Position numbers and translations under genes: made by a program | Shown: one piece after another, positions 34,045 to 42,339 of the stretch | Layout: the number at the start of each line of letters is the position of its first letter | Numbering within the stretch: position 1 is the stretch's first letter | Origin: a virus | Strand: one strand, 5' to 3' | Virus record (IMG/VR): IMGVR_UViG_3300044634_004833 | Coordinates: 1 to 64,000 of that record | Length of the DNA stretch: 64,000 bases | The notes under the pieces: generated by a model | The model's input: the letters and a program-made list of their open reading frames with translations, nothing else | Told to the model about the DNA's origin: nothing | Database searches by the model: none

Positions 34045-34368
34045 ATGCCGAGTTATTTTGAGAAAAACGTTGCGTTTATAAATCAAAATTACGAAAGATT
34101 TCAAATACCTAAAGAGTTTTCATTTCTAAAAAAGTATTTTAGAACCAAGCCTCAGAAAGCGTTTTTGCGATATTATTTTATTATGAGAGATGGGCGTTAT
34201 TTTTCAAGACACACAGGACATGCAGCGCATGATTCATTTGTAAGCAAGATGAAATCAAAATTTAATTACTTTATGAATATGTATGAAAAAGCCAAAGTTG
34301 ATATGGATTTTGAAACAATTGCTAAATTAAATTCTAGAGAAATTATTCTTATTAAGAGGCTAAGGTGA
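34045..34368 (+). CDS. Hypothetical basic protein
   Basis: A 107-residue basic, aromatic protein (KKYFRTKPQKAFLRYYF) of unknown function. ATG follows GATATG with a weak binding site (AAAGAGATG). The next gene starts before its stop (overlap 4 bases). Confidence 0.65.
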   Translation: MPSYFEKNVAFINQNYERFQIPKEFSFLKKYFRTKPQKAFLRYYFIMRDGRYFSRHTGHAAHDSFVSKMKSKFNYFMNMYEKAKVDMDFETIAKLNSREIILIKRLR

Positions 34369-34739
34369 ATAAGAAATTTTATCAAATAAAAAAACTAGAA
34401 GGCATAACTTCTGTTTATTTTACAATTAAGAGTCAAGATACAAACCAAAATAGAAAATTTGAAATAAATGCAGATGATTTTTTATGTTTAAATAATGTTT
34501 TAATAGATTATACAATTAATAAATATATTTTTTACGCAAAAGAAATTGAATTAGTAAAAATAGAAAAATATGTTTTAGAACTTTCGTTAAAAGATGAGCC
34601 AAATAATTTTAGAAAAATAATTCCCATACCAATAAGAAGCTTTTTTAAAAATGGGTATGATGATTTTTACAACAACCTTATTGAACAAAATCCAAATTGC
34701 AAGGTAGAAGTATTTCAATTCTATAAACATGGAAAATGA
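34365..34739 (+). CDS. Hypothetical protein
   Basis: A 124-residue beta-rich protein (YFTIKSQDTNQNRKFEINADD) of unknown family. The start is GTG at 34365, overlapping the preceding stop. It overlaps the next gene by 11 bases. Confidence 0.6.
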   Translation: MNKKFYQIKKLEGITSVYFTIKSQDTNQNRKFEINADDFLCLNNVLIDYTINKYIFYAKEIELVKIEKYVLELSLKDEPNNFRKIIPIPIRSFFKNGYDDFYNNLIEQNPNCKVEVFQFYKHGK

Positions 34740-35115
34740 TATTTTTTTAATGTCTGTGGCAATTTTAAACGCATGGCGCACCGGCCATGTAACCAAAAAC
34801 TATAGTGCTGTTATTGCTAGCAAAGAATTCGAACTGCTGAAAACTATAGTTGTTCCCCAAAATAAATTTATAACAGAAGGTGCTTTGGCATTAAGTCTTT
34901 TTGGACACAATCTTAAATATTGTGATTCAAATATTTATATTAATTTTATACCAAATGCAAACATTGCAAGTTGTGCAAAGATGAAAGAAGTTGGCAGACT
35001 AGTTTATTATGGGGACCGTAATACAAAGGATTTAGAGGACTATTCTGATTTTTGTATTAATTTCGATTATAATTTTGGATCTATAATAGATTTATTAGCC
35101 ACCATAGATAAATAA
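34729..35115 (+). CDS. Hypothetical protein
   Basis: A 128-residue protein (MENDIFLMSVAILNAWRTG...) of unknown family, last of a four-gene overlapping run. Several Cys occur (CDSN, SCAKM, FCIN) without a clear metal motif. Confidence 0.6.
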   Translation: MENDIFLMSVAILNAWRTGHVTKNYSAVIASKEFELLKTIVVPQNKFITEGALALSLFGHNLKYCDSNIYINFIPNANIASCAKMKEVGRLVYYGDRNTKDLEDYSDFCINFDYNFGSIIDLLATIDK

Positions 35116-35119
35116 TTTT

Positions 35120-35836
35120 ATGATTAATTATAATAAAAATATAGAATATGGGTGTGATGGAATACCAAACCTATGTCCAGATTTTACAATCAAGAGGCAT
35201 GATACAAGGCCTGTATTTAAGGTTGATATTACCGACTGTGACCTACCTGTTGATTTAACAGGGTTGGTTATTGAGGCAAGCATGTGGTTGAATACAAAAT
35301 TAAAAGCAGCTATAACAACATCCTCTTTGGCCATACAATTCGCAGATAACATAGGATTTGAACAAATAAATGAAAACACAATAATACAAATTGGCGATAA
35401 TAGAAAATTTGAAAGAATGTTAATTGATTATATAGATGAAGATTCTAAAACTATATATGTATTCAGGGGTCAGCTAGACACAAATAGTTATAGTTTTGCA
35501 AAAGGATCTAAAGTAAAATTATTAAGATTTATTAATGCTCCTGCTCAAGCCGAGCTGGAGTACCAAGATATTGAAAACCTTGATGGTACAATATCAAAAA
35601 ATACTTTGGTAAGAAGCACACTAATTTATGAATGGCAGCCAGATGATACTTGCTTTTGGGGTAAATACTTTTTAGAATTTAAAGTGATGGAAGTTCAATC
35701 AATAAAAACTCCTGTTGTATCAAACATACCTAATTACCATTGTAGCTTAGGTGCTGGTGTTGTCTGGGCTAGAAGATTTCCTTCTGATAGAGAAGGATTT
35801 TTAATTAACATATTTGATTCTCCAACAGCAGAATAG
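35120..35836 (+). CDS. Probable virion protein, baseplate/tail-associated beta-domain
   Basis: A 238-residue beta-rich protein. Residues 22-55 (DTRPVFKVDITDCDLPVDLTGLVIEASMW split across strands) match the pattern of BppU-like N-terminal domains found in phage baseplate and tail proteins. The C-terminal half is also beta-rich. Function as a structural adaptor is inferred. It sits 11 bases upstream of the IF-3 gene. Confidence 0.5.
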   Translation: MINYNKNIEYGCDGIPNLCPDFTIKRHDTRPVFKVDITDCDLPVDLTGLVIEASMWLNTKLKAAITTSSLAIQFADNIGFEQINENTIIQIGDNRKFERMLIDYIDEDSKTIYVFRGQLDTNSYSFAKGSKVKLLRFINAPAQAELEYQDIENLDGTISKNTLVRSTLIYEWQPDDTCFWGKYFLEFKVMEVQSIKTPVVSNIPNYHCSLGAGVVWARRFPSDREGFLINIFDSPTAE

Positions 35837-35846
35837 GAAATTTTAG

Positions 35847-36416
35847 ATGCATTTTGAAAAGAATAAGTATTTTATAAACAATAAAATTCGTGCCAATTTA
35901 GTTCGTGTTACTCATGAAAATAATCAATTAGGTGTTATGCCTATACAAGAAGCTTTGAATTATTCTTTTCAAAGAGGCTTGGATTTAATACTTATAAATT
36001 CACAAACAAATCCTCCTTTGTGCATTGTTGAAGAATTTGGTAAATTTAAGTATGAAAACAAAATAAAAGAAAAAGAAGTTAGAAAAAAGCAAAAAGAAGC
36101 TGTTGTTGTTATTAAAGAAGTAAGAATGACACCAACAATATCAGATCATGATTTACAAACCAAATTAAAGTCGGTTATTTCTTTTTTAGAATCTGGTAAA
36201 TCTGTTCAGGTACAAATACGATTTTCTCATAGAGAATTAAATCATAAAGAAATAGGTATACAAAAAATTGATATAATTATAGAGAGTACAAAAAATATTG
36301 CTTCAATTGAACAGAAGCCTTCTTTTTTTGGAAAATCATTAGTTTGCAAACTCGTGCCTCTGAGGAAAAAAAATGGAATCCAAAGAAACGACAATGTTAA
36401 ACAATCAAATACATGA
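35847..36416 (+). CDS. infC: Translation initiation factor IF-3
   Basis: A 189-residue full-length IF-3. Both domains are clear: N-terminal VRVTHENNQLGVMPIQEAL and GKFKYENKIKEKEVRKKQK, then C-terminal KEVRMTPTISDHDLQTKL and VQIRFSHRELNHKEIG. IF-3 keeps 30S subunits free and checks start codons and initiator tRNA. A phage copy could steer host initiation toward phage mRNAs. GGAAATTTTAG precedes the start. The C-terminus is extended by a few basic residues, overlapping the next gene. Confidence 0.93.
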   Translation: MHFEKNKYFINNKIRANLVRVTHENNQLGVMPIQEALNYSFQRGLDLILINSQTNPPLCIVEEFGKFKYENKIKEKEVRKKQKEAVVVIKEVRMTPTISDHDLQTKLKSVISFLESGKSVQVQIRFSHRELNHKEIGIQKIDIIIESTKNIASIEQKPSFFGKSLVCKLVPLRKKNGIQRNDNVKQSNT

Positions 36417-37296
36417 GTCTATAACAGATCATAAAAAATATTTTGTAAAAATTTATAATAAAAATAAAATAAAAGTATTTTTAAACTTATTTAAAAAGAA
36501 CTGGCTTTCACAGAGCTTCCCAGATGTTCTATATTTTTTTGAATCCATAGATATGAAACATCCTGATTTGTCTTGCTTCATAGAATCTTTATTTTATGAA
36601 GATTTTATAGATAAAGCTAAATCTATAGATACAATTATAGATTTTTGTAATAAGAAAAAAATAAATAATATTAATATTGAAAGTACCTTGCCATCTGTTT
36701 TATTAAACAGTGTTAATAACAGATTGGCAACAAATTTAGGAAACCCAGAAACAACTTTAAATCATATAAGATTTTTATCTAGTTCAAAAAGATGGATTGC
36801 CAGATCATATAAAAAAAATCAGGTTGTGTATGCAAAAGAAAAGCATGTAAATAATTTGACAAATGAAGAAACTCTTGAATATTTTGGCCACAACTCAATG
36901 AAGATAGAAGAATATTATCAAGAATTATTGCAAAAGTATGATAATTTTAAAAAAATAAATTGCAATAACATGGCCAAAGAGTTGTCTAATTATATTGAAA
37001 AGGTAAAAGAAAATTTAAATCAAAAAAAATATGGTTTTTATAGAGTTCCAATTAGCAAAATAATCAATATTATCGCAGCACAAAAATCTTTTGATGTTGT
37101 CGAAATCATACCAGTAAAAGATTTAAATTATTTAAAAAATAGAAACTGCCCTGATTTTATTAAGATTTGTGAAAACTTCTTTGGCAAAAATCATGGTATA
37201 TTTGATCATTATGCAGAAATAAAGTTTGGTGGTATAAGCACATCTTATTTAATTGGCGAAATTGATTCCAGATCATATTTTATAGGAGCTATTTAA
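36373..37296 (+). CDS. Hypothetical protein
   Basis: A 307-residue basic protein with many Lys/Asn/Ile, largely helical, of unknown family. It overlaps the 3' end of infC by 44 bases and touches the next gene (TAATGG). A later ATG (36394, MLNNQIHES) is also possible as start. Confidence 0.65.
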   Translation: MESKETTMLNNQIHESITDHKKYFVKIYNKNKIKVFLNLFKKNWLSQSFPDVLYFFESIDMKHPDLSCFIESLFYEDFIDKAKSIDTIIDFCNKKKINNINIESTLPSVLLNSVNNRLATNLGNPETTLNHIRFLSSSKRWIARSYKKNQVVYAKEKHVNNLTNEETLEYFGHNSMKIEEYYQELLQKYDNFKKINCNNMAKELSNYIEKVKENLNQKKYGFYRVPISKIINIIAAQKSFDVVEIIPVKDLNYLKNRNCPDFIKICENFFGKNHGIFDHYAEIKFGGISTSYLIGEIDSRSYFIGAI

Positions 37297-37715
37297 TGGC
37301 TGCAGAAAACATAGGCATTAACATTCATTATTCAGAGCTTAGAAAATTTTTAATAGATCTTTATAAAGAGGCCATTAATTCTTATGCAGATTTGGCAGAA
37401 TCGATTGTTGATCAGAAAATACAACTTCTCATTGAAAAAAAGCATTTGTCTAATGCTTCCTCGGTTAAATTTAGCGTTTTAGATGACAATGGTGAAAAGG
37501 CGCAAAAGCATCAAGCTGCTGGTGTATCTAGTTCGTGGGCATCAGTTAATAGTTCTATTTCTAGTTTTGGAAGCTATGCATTGCCATCTTATAATGGATA
37601 TTTACAAAGTTTAACAGGAACTGTAGAAATTAGTGGCAATTCTTCTTCTAATTTTCCATATGTTGTATCTGGGGATACTATAATGTTTTCAGGAGGCTCT
37701 AATCCAGCCAATTAA
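37296..37715 (+). CDS. Hypothetical protein with Ser-rich C-terminus
   Basis: A 139-residue protein. The first half is helical (LRKFLIDLYKEAINSYADLAES), the second Ser/Gly-rich and beta-like. Possibly a structural protein; family unknown. Its start overlaps the preceding stop. Confidence 0.6.
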   Translation: MAAENIGINIHYSELRKFLIDLYKEAINSYADLAESIVDQKIQLLIEKKHLSNASSVKFSVLDDNGEKAQKHQAAGVSSSWASVNSSISSFGSYALPSYNGYLQSLTGTVEISGNSSSNFPYVVSGDTIMFSGGSNPAN

Positions 37716-37729
37716 CCTTAGAGGTAAAA

Positions 37730-38104
37730 ATGAGTTCTACAAAGAAAACGTGTGATAGTAAGGGTTGTAAGTCTGAAGCACCTTGTGGAGCATATACTGC
37801 TCCAAAGGAAGTTCAATCAGTAAAGGGATGTGTGCCAGTAGCATCTCAGGTTTTGCTTGAGTTGTTGACATCTCAAGAAATTATGAACACCAGACTCCAT
37901 CTTAACAATAACAAGCCAGCAGGCGAATATCAGGCTTTCGTTTTGGCGACTGGGCCAAAGTTTGATGGTGATGCATGGGGCTTCAAGACGGGAGACAGAG
38001 TTTTAGTTTCTGGTTCTGGCGTTCCTGTTCCAAACTATGATTACGGCGAACGAGATCGTGTTTTGATGGAACCACATTCTATTAAGGGCGTGTTGCTGTC
38101 TTGA
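37730..38104 (+). CDS. GroES-like co-chaperonin
   Basis: A 124-residue protein. From residue 34 it follows the GroES fold: PVASQVLLELL, a mobile-loop-like stretch (SQEIMNTRLHLNNN), GEYQAFVLATGPKF, FKTGDRVLVSG and a closing SIKGVLL. The N-terminal 30 residues hold four Cys (CDSKGCKSEAPC) not usual in GroES. Phages such as T4 (gp31) use their own co-chaperonin to fold capsid protein with host GroEL. The dnaJ gene follows, overlapping the stop. Confidence 0.75.
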   Translation: MSSTKKTCDSKGCKSEAPCGAYTAPKEVQSVKGCVPVASQVLLELLTSQEIMNTRLHLNNNKPAGEYQAFVLATGPKFDGDAWGFKTGDRVLVSGSGVPVPNYDYGERDRVLMEPHSIKGVLLS

Positions 38105-39054
38105 ATTATTATGAGATTCTTGGCCTTGACCGCAGTTGCAGCCAAGAAGAAATAGAAAAAAATTACAGGAAGAAAGCTCTTGAGCATCATCCGGATAGAA
38201 ATCCGGGTGATGCTTCTGCACATCAAAAGTTTTTAGAAGTTCAAGAAGCTTATGATGTTTTAAAAGATAAGTCCAAAAAAATAAATTACGATAATAATTT
38301 AAATGGATTTAATGACCAGCCTATTGGCAACATGTTTGAGCAAGAAAATTTAGATATTAAAATTTCTATTACGTTTACAATTTCTGATACTATTTTTGGA
38401 AAACAAAAAAGCTTAAAGTTATCTAGAGCCAATCCATGTGATGTTTGTAGCGGAAAAGGCTACAAAACTTTTGATTTTTGCAAGCAGTGTAATGGTTCTG
38501 GTTCTGTTGTTACAATGCCCAATCCATTTTTTAATTTTAGAACTTTATGTGGCAAATGTGTAGGCAAAGGAAGAATACCAAAAGATAGTTGCAATTCTTG
38601 TTTAGGACAAAGATACAAGCAAATGCCAGAAGAAGAAATTTCTTATACCATTCCTAAAGGATTGATGGACGGCATGGGCCTGTGTTTAAAAGGCATGGGA
38701 AATTTTGGTGTTTCTGGTCATGTAGGAAATTTGTTCTTAGATTGCAGAATAGAACATGATAATAATTATAAAGTTGATAATTTGAATTTGATATCTACAA
38801 AAAAGATTAAATATAGCACTTTGGTTTTCGGAGGCAAAATAGAAGTACCAACTCCAGATGGAGATATTATAGTTGTTGATATACCAGCAAGCACAGAGTG
38901 TTTAACAAAGTTTACTGTTAAAAATAAAGGATTATATGATATTAAAGATACGAAAAAAAGAGGAGATCTCATAGTTTCAACAGTTGTTGCTTTGCCGAGC
39001 AAAGTAGAAAATGCAGAAGCATTAAAAACTATTTTAGAATTGCATGGAATTTAA
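38101..39054 (+). CDS. dnaJ: DnaJ-family co-chaperone (type I)
   Basis: A 317-residue DnaJ. The J domain (NYYEILGLDRSCSQEEIEK, HPD at about 34-36) is followed directly by the client domain, which holds four Cys repeats: CDVCSGKG, CKQCNGSG, CGKCVGKG and CNSCLGQR (the last degenerate). The C-terminal beta domain is intact. There is little Gly/Phe linker. It would drive host DnaK. Start is TTG 38101, overlapping the groES-like stop. A terminator lies at 39061. Confidence 0.92.
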   Translation: MNYYEILGLDRSCSQEEIEKNYRKKALEHHPDRNPGDASAHQKFLEVQEAYDVLKDKSKKINYDNNLNGFNDQPIGNMFEQENLDIKISITFTISDTIFGKQKSLKLSRANPCDVCSGKGYKTFDFCKQCNGSGSVVTMPNPFFNFRTLCGKCVGKGRIPKDSCNSCLGQRYKQMPEEEISYTIPKGLMDGMGLCLKGMGNFGVSGHVGNLFLDCRIEHDNNYKVDNLNLISTKKIKYSTLVFGGKIEVPTPDGDIIVVDIPASTECLTKFTVKNKGLYDIKDTKKRGDLIVSTVVALPSKVENAEALKTILELHGI

Positions 39055-39524
39055 AAGGCAACGCCAGGACCTGGCGTATTTTTTATTTTATATTGATTTT
39101 TCAAAGCATCATCCCCTGTAAATCTAGATTTGCAGGATGATACTCTAGATGTATTTAAAGTTTTATCTTTTGGATTTCTATCAAAAGTTATTTCAATTTC
39201 TGTTAAATTTGGAATAAAAGGTTTATCTCCAGAAATTCTTTCATATTGATCTCTTGTTAAATATATTCTTGTTTTTTCTTTATCATCTAATATAACTGTT
39301 ATTGGATTTCTTTTAAAAAATAAATATTTTACTTTGGCTGTTTTTTTTATTTGCGGAACATTCATTCCATTATTTGCCATCATATCAAGACTGGGCAAAA
39401 AAGCACTGTGACCAGAAAGCGATTTGGTTTCATCTCCTTCGCTTCCTGTTTGGTCTGATGTCAGCAAGGAACCGGCACCAACAAATTCCATGAATTCCTT
39501 AAATTTAATTTCAATTTTTTCCAT
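39051..39524 (-). CDS. Tagged protein, candidate internal head protein
   Basis: A 157-residue protein. EIKFKEFMEFVGAG is the shared tag in a less perfect form; no Glu follows in the next 15 residues. The rest is basic and beta-like (FFKRNPITVILDDKEKTRIYLTRD is split here as residues 69-92). TATATT lies 5 bases before the ATG with no Shine-Dalgarno. Its last residues are encoded by the dnaJ terminator. Confidence 0.6.
   Translation of the reverse strand: MEKIEIKFKEFMEFVGAGSLLTSDQTGSEGDETKSLSGHSAFLPSLDMMANNGMNVPQIKKTAKVKYLFFKRNPITVILDDKEKTRIYLTRDQYERISGDKPFIPNLTEIEITFDRNPKDKTLNTSRVSSCKSRFTGDDALKNQYKIKNTPGPGVAF
39061..39090 (+). terminator. Intrinsic terminator after dnaJ
   Basis: ACGCCAGG (39061-39068), one A, CCTGGCGT (39070-39077), then ATTTTTTATTTT. 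It ends the + operon and overlaps the last codons of the convergent tagged gene 39051-39524 (-). Confidence 0.85.
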
Positions 39525-39538
39525 ACTATAATATATGT
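39525..39538. promoter_or_regulatory. 14-bp divergent promoter between two start codons
   Basis: Only 14 bases (ACTATAATATATGT) separate the starts of genes 39524 (-) and 39539 (+). TATAAT (39527-39532) lies 6 bases before the + ATG, and TATATT on the minus strand lies 5 bases before the other ATG. Both mRNAs would be leaderless. Confidence 0.5.
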
Positions 39539-39802
39539 ATGATAGAAGTTAAATCTATAAAGCCATTTTTAATTAATATCGATGAAAATCAAGAAATTAT
39601 TTATTTCATTCCAGAAACAAATACGTTGATTGGTTGCAAATTTACAAAGCAACAAGAGAAAGAAATTTTAGAAAAAATCCTTGCCGATATGCCTCCAGAA
39701 ACACCTGTAGTTCTAGATGAATCAATTTTAGAAGAGGCCATGTCAATAAAGGAAGATGCTCAGAAAAGACTAGATAAAATTAAGGAATTGTATGTCAACT
39801 GA
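39539..39802 (+). CDS. Hypothetical protein
   Basis: An 87-residue protein: a beta-rich N-terminal half (PFLINIDENQEIIYFIPETN) and a helical, Lys/Glu-rich C-terminus. Unknown family. Starts beside the divergent TATAAT box without Shine-Dalgarno. Confidence 0.6.
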   Translation: MIEVKSIKPFLINIDENQEIIYFIPETNTLIGCKFTKQQEKEILEKILADMPPETPVVLDESILEEAMSIKEDAQKRLDKIKELYVN

Positions 39803-40244
39803 AAACTTAAACTTCAAAGTATTTAATATTTCTTCTGCTTTAAATGGATTATCAGAAAGAGATAAAAAGTTAAGAGCAACTAATCCAACTACTTTGTTAT
39901 ATTTGGAAGATGTGTACAGATTAATTGAAATTAAAACAAGTAACATTGAATTGCAAAATGTTTTGAAAGAAGAAGCTAAAAAAATTCCATACAAAGCTCT
40001 TCCTAAATTTGTTTCAAGGCTTGATCATTTGGTTGGACTACGCCTGCGCCAAATGAATGTAGAAAAATATACTTCTGATAATTTAAACCCAGTAAAAGCT
40101 AATGAAGAAGCACCTATCACTTCCGAAGATCTGGTTTCAATCCAAGATAACTTGTATAATTCAATGAATCATAATGGAGATGAAGATGCTAAGCAGTCTG
40201 TGGAACAACCTGTTCAGGAAGAAACAAACAATAATTCCGAATAA
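39792..40244 (+). CDS. Hypothetical protein
   Basis: A 150-residue, mainly helical protein with an acidic Glu/Asn-rich tail (residues 110-150). Unknown family. Overlaps both neighbours, so it is translated with the dUTPase gene. Confidence 0.6.
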   Translation: MSTENLNFKVFNISSALNGLSERDKKLRATNPTTLLYLEDVYRLIEIKTSNIELQNVLKEEAKKIPYKALPKFVSRLDHLVGLRLRQMNVEKYTSDNLNPVKANEEAPITSEDLVSIQDNLYNSMNHNGDEDAKQSVEQPVQEETNNNSE

Positions 40245-40683
40245 TTCATTAGAAATAAAATTAGTAGCAGATGTTCCAGAGATTTTGCCCACTAGACAAA
40301 CAAAAGGTGCTGCTGGATACGATATCAGGGCTAGAATAAAAGGTGGAAACTTTCCACTCTTGCCCTATATGCCAACAATTATTAGTTGTGGCTTTAAAAT
40401 AGAGCTTCCTGATGGCTATCATGCCAAAATATGTCAAAGAAGCTCTATGGGCAAAAAAGGAGTTATAATTCCTAACTCTCCTGGAATTGTAGATTCAGAT
40501 TATCGTGGTTATGTTTCTGTAATATTATTAAACTTAAATTCTGAAGTTGTTCAAATTAAAAATGGAGAAAGAATAGCACAAATGCTTATTGAAAAAAATA
40601 TAGATGCTAGTTGGATTTTGGTTGAAAGCTTGAACGAAACCCAGAGAGGTGCTGGCGGATTTGGCAGCACTAAGGAGATTTAG
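40174..40683 (+). CDS. dut: dUTP diphosphatase
   Basis: A 169-residue trimeric-type dUTPase. Conserved motifs: GAAGYDIRA (I), QRSSMGKKG (II), PNSPGIVDSDYRG (III), NGERIAQML (IV) and RGAGGFGST (V, C-terminal P-loop-like). It hydrolyses dUTP to dUMP, the ThyX substrate, and keeps uracil out of phage DNA. The only good start is ATG 40174, overlapping the preceding gene by 71 bases. Confidence 0.95.
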   Translation: MEMKMLSSLWNNLFRKKQTIIPNNSLEIKLVADVPEILPTRQTKGAAGYDIRARIKGGNFPLLPYMPTIISCGFKIELPDGYHAKICQRSSMGKKGVIIPNSPGIVDSDYRGYVSVILLNLNSEVVQIKNGERIAQMLIEKNIDASWILVESLNETQRGAGGFGSTKEI

Positions 40684-40684
40684 A

Positions 40685-40897
40685 ATGAAAATTTATTTAT
40701 GCATTACAGTTGGTCAAGAAATAAATGGCAAAAATGCCGTTGTTAAAGTTGATAAAGCATCTTTGAAAAAAGAAGATATTGATCAATATGTTTCAAAATC
40801 TCAAACAACATGGGTTGAAAAAATAGAAGTTCCCGGCGGAAAAGTTGATTTCTTCTGTGAAAGACACATACAAGAAGTTGAGGTTGAAAATGAATAA
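40685..40897 (+). CDS. Hypothetical protein
   Basis: A 70-residue protein (MKIYLCITVGQEINGKNAV...) of unknown family. ATG 40685 follows AAGGAGATTT and is preferred to an in-frame ATG inside dut. The next gene starts 8 bases before its end. Confidence 0.65.
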   Translation: MKIYLCITVGQEINGKNAVVKVDKASLKKEDIDQYVSKSQTTWVEKIEVPGGKVDFFCERHIQEVEVENE

Positions 40898-41624
40898 TAA
40901 ATATATGCATAACCCGTTGGAAGGAAATAAACCCGAACTTGTTATAGATTTAGAGAAAAGTGTCGGAGTTCCAGTAAGCATAATTATTATACATAAAGAT
41001 AGACCAGAATATTTAAATATTTTGCTACAAAGCATTGTTGTTTGTTCACAAAATTCTAGTTATGAAATTATTGTTGTAGATAATGGATCAGCAAGAGAAA
41101 CACAAGATTTCCTAACAGATATACAAAAAGAAGTTAAAGTTATTAGGAATTTAAAAAATCAATACTGGTCCGCTGCAGCCAATCATGGCACAAGAGCGGC
41201 AGATCCTAGGTCTAAATATTTTATTTTCCTTCATTCTGATGTTGTGATATTAAATCCATCATGGATAGATTTATTAATTTCTGTTGCAGAATCGAATAAT
41301 TCTGGAATGGTTGGGATTGAAACAGCATCTTATGTTGTTGGAAATCAAAAAGTAGATTTTATAAGCGAATGGTGCATGCTTATAAGTCGTGACGCTTTTG
41401 AAAAAATAGGACCTTGGCCCGAAATTCTTCCACTGGTTGGCAATTCATTCATTATGACAGTAAAAGCTCAAATTGAAAAAATAAAACCACAAGTAATGAA
41501 AAATATTATTGCACATCACTATAAGATATTTGGCGTAAATAGCAATGAATATGAAGAAATCACAGAAAAAGCCACTGCGATGATTCCTAAAATTTATCAA
41601 CAAGTTCAAGCAACGGAGTTATAG
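40890..41624 (+). CDS. GT2-like glycosyltransferase
   Basis: A 244-residue family 2 glycosyltransferase-like protein: PVSIIIIHKDRPEYLNILL, YEIIVVDNGS, NQYWSAAANHGTRAA and FLHSDVVILNPSW (the D-x-D-like metal site is HSDV). GT2 enzymes transfer sugars from nucleotide-sugars. ATG 40890 follows AGGTTGAAA. Acceptor unknown; virion, DNA or host surface are possible. A second GT2 lies at 62349. Confidence 0.75.
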   Translation: MNNKYMHNPLEGNKPELVIDLEKSVGVPVSIIIIHKDRPEYLNILLQSIVVCSQNSSYEIIVVDNGSARETQDFLTDIQKEVKVIRNLKNQYWSAAANHGTRAADPRSKYFIFLHSDVVILNPSWIDLLISVAESNNSGMVGIETASYVVGNQKVDFISEWCMLISRDAFEKIGPWPEILPLVGNSFIMTVKAQIEKIKPQVMKNIIAHHYKIFGVNSNEYEEITEKATAMIPKIYQQVQATEL

Positions 41625-41634
41625 ATAGATTACC

Positions 41635-42330
41635 ATGAGAAAAAATAAAAGAATATCAAAAAAAGACAACACCGAAATAATTTCAACAAATGTTGCCCCA
41701 AAAAAGAAGGCTGGAAGTTTTCATTTTGAATTCTTAAACGCCCAGCAAAGAAAAGCATGGGAAACTATTGAACAAAATGAAATTACATTCCTAATAGGAC
41801 CCGCTGGTTCTGCTAAAAGCTTCATTAGTTCAGCATATGCTTGTTCTTCTATCCTAACCAAAAGACAGCAGAAAATACTTCTTACAAGACCTATTGTTGA
41901 AAGTTCGAGAGGCCTCGGATTTTTGCCTGGAACGTTCGAAGAAAAGGTGAATCCATATATAACACCTATTTACGATGCTCTTGATGAATTAGTTGGTCCA
42001 GTTGGATTCCAAAGAGAAATAGTAAACAAATGCATTCAAATTAGACCTTTGAATTATTTAAGAGGATGTAATTTTAATGATGCTATTTGTTTGATGGACG
42101 AAGCTCAAAATAATAATTTTAAAGAATTAATGTTATACATTACAAGGCTTGCTAAGAATAGCAAGATGATTATAAATGGCGATCCTAATCAATGTGACAT
42201 ATCAGACAGTGCGTTGATGGATGTGGTGAAAAGATTAGAAGGTCTGCCCGGCATTGGGATAGTAAAATTTGATGCTTCTGCAATTGTAAGAAATCCTCTA
42301 ATATCAAGCATACTAGAAAGACTATCCTAG
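41635..42330 (+). CDS. phoH: PhoH-like ATPase
   Basis: A 231-residue PhoH-like P-loop ATPase. Walker A is GPAGSAKS (about 55-62), then LTRPIVES, GFLPGTFEEKVNPYITPIYD, Walker B ICLMDEAQN and NGDPNQCD. The N-terminal 30 residues are basic. PhoH proteins are frequent in phages; the role is ill-defined (RNA-linked ATPase). It precedes the adhesin genes by 10 bases. Confidence 0.92.
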   Translation: MRKNKRISKKDNTEIISTNVAPKKKAGSFHFEFLNAQQRKAWETIEQNEITFLIGPAGSAKSFISSAYACSSILTKRQQKILLTRPIVESSRGLGFLPGTFEEKVNPYITPIYDALDELVGPVGFQREIVNKCIQIRPLNYLRGCNFNDAICLMDEAQNNNFKELMLYITRLAKNSKMIINGDPNQCDISDSALMDVVKRLEGLPGIGIVKFDASAIVRNPLISSILERLS

Positions 42331-42339
42331 TGGAGAAGA

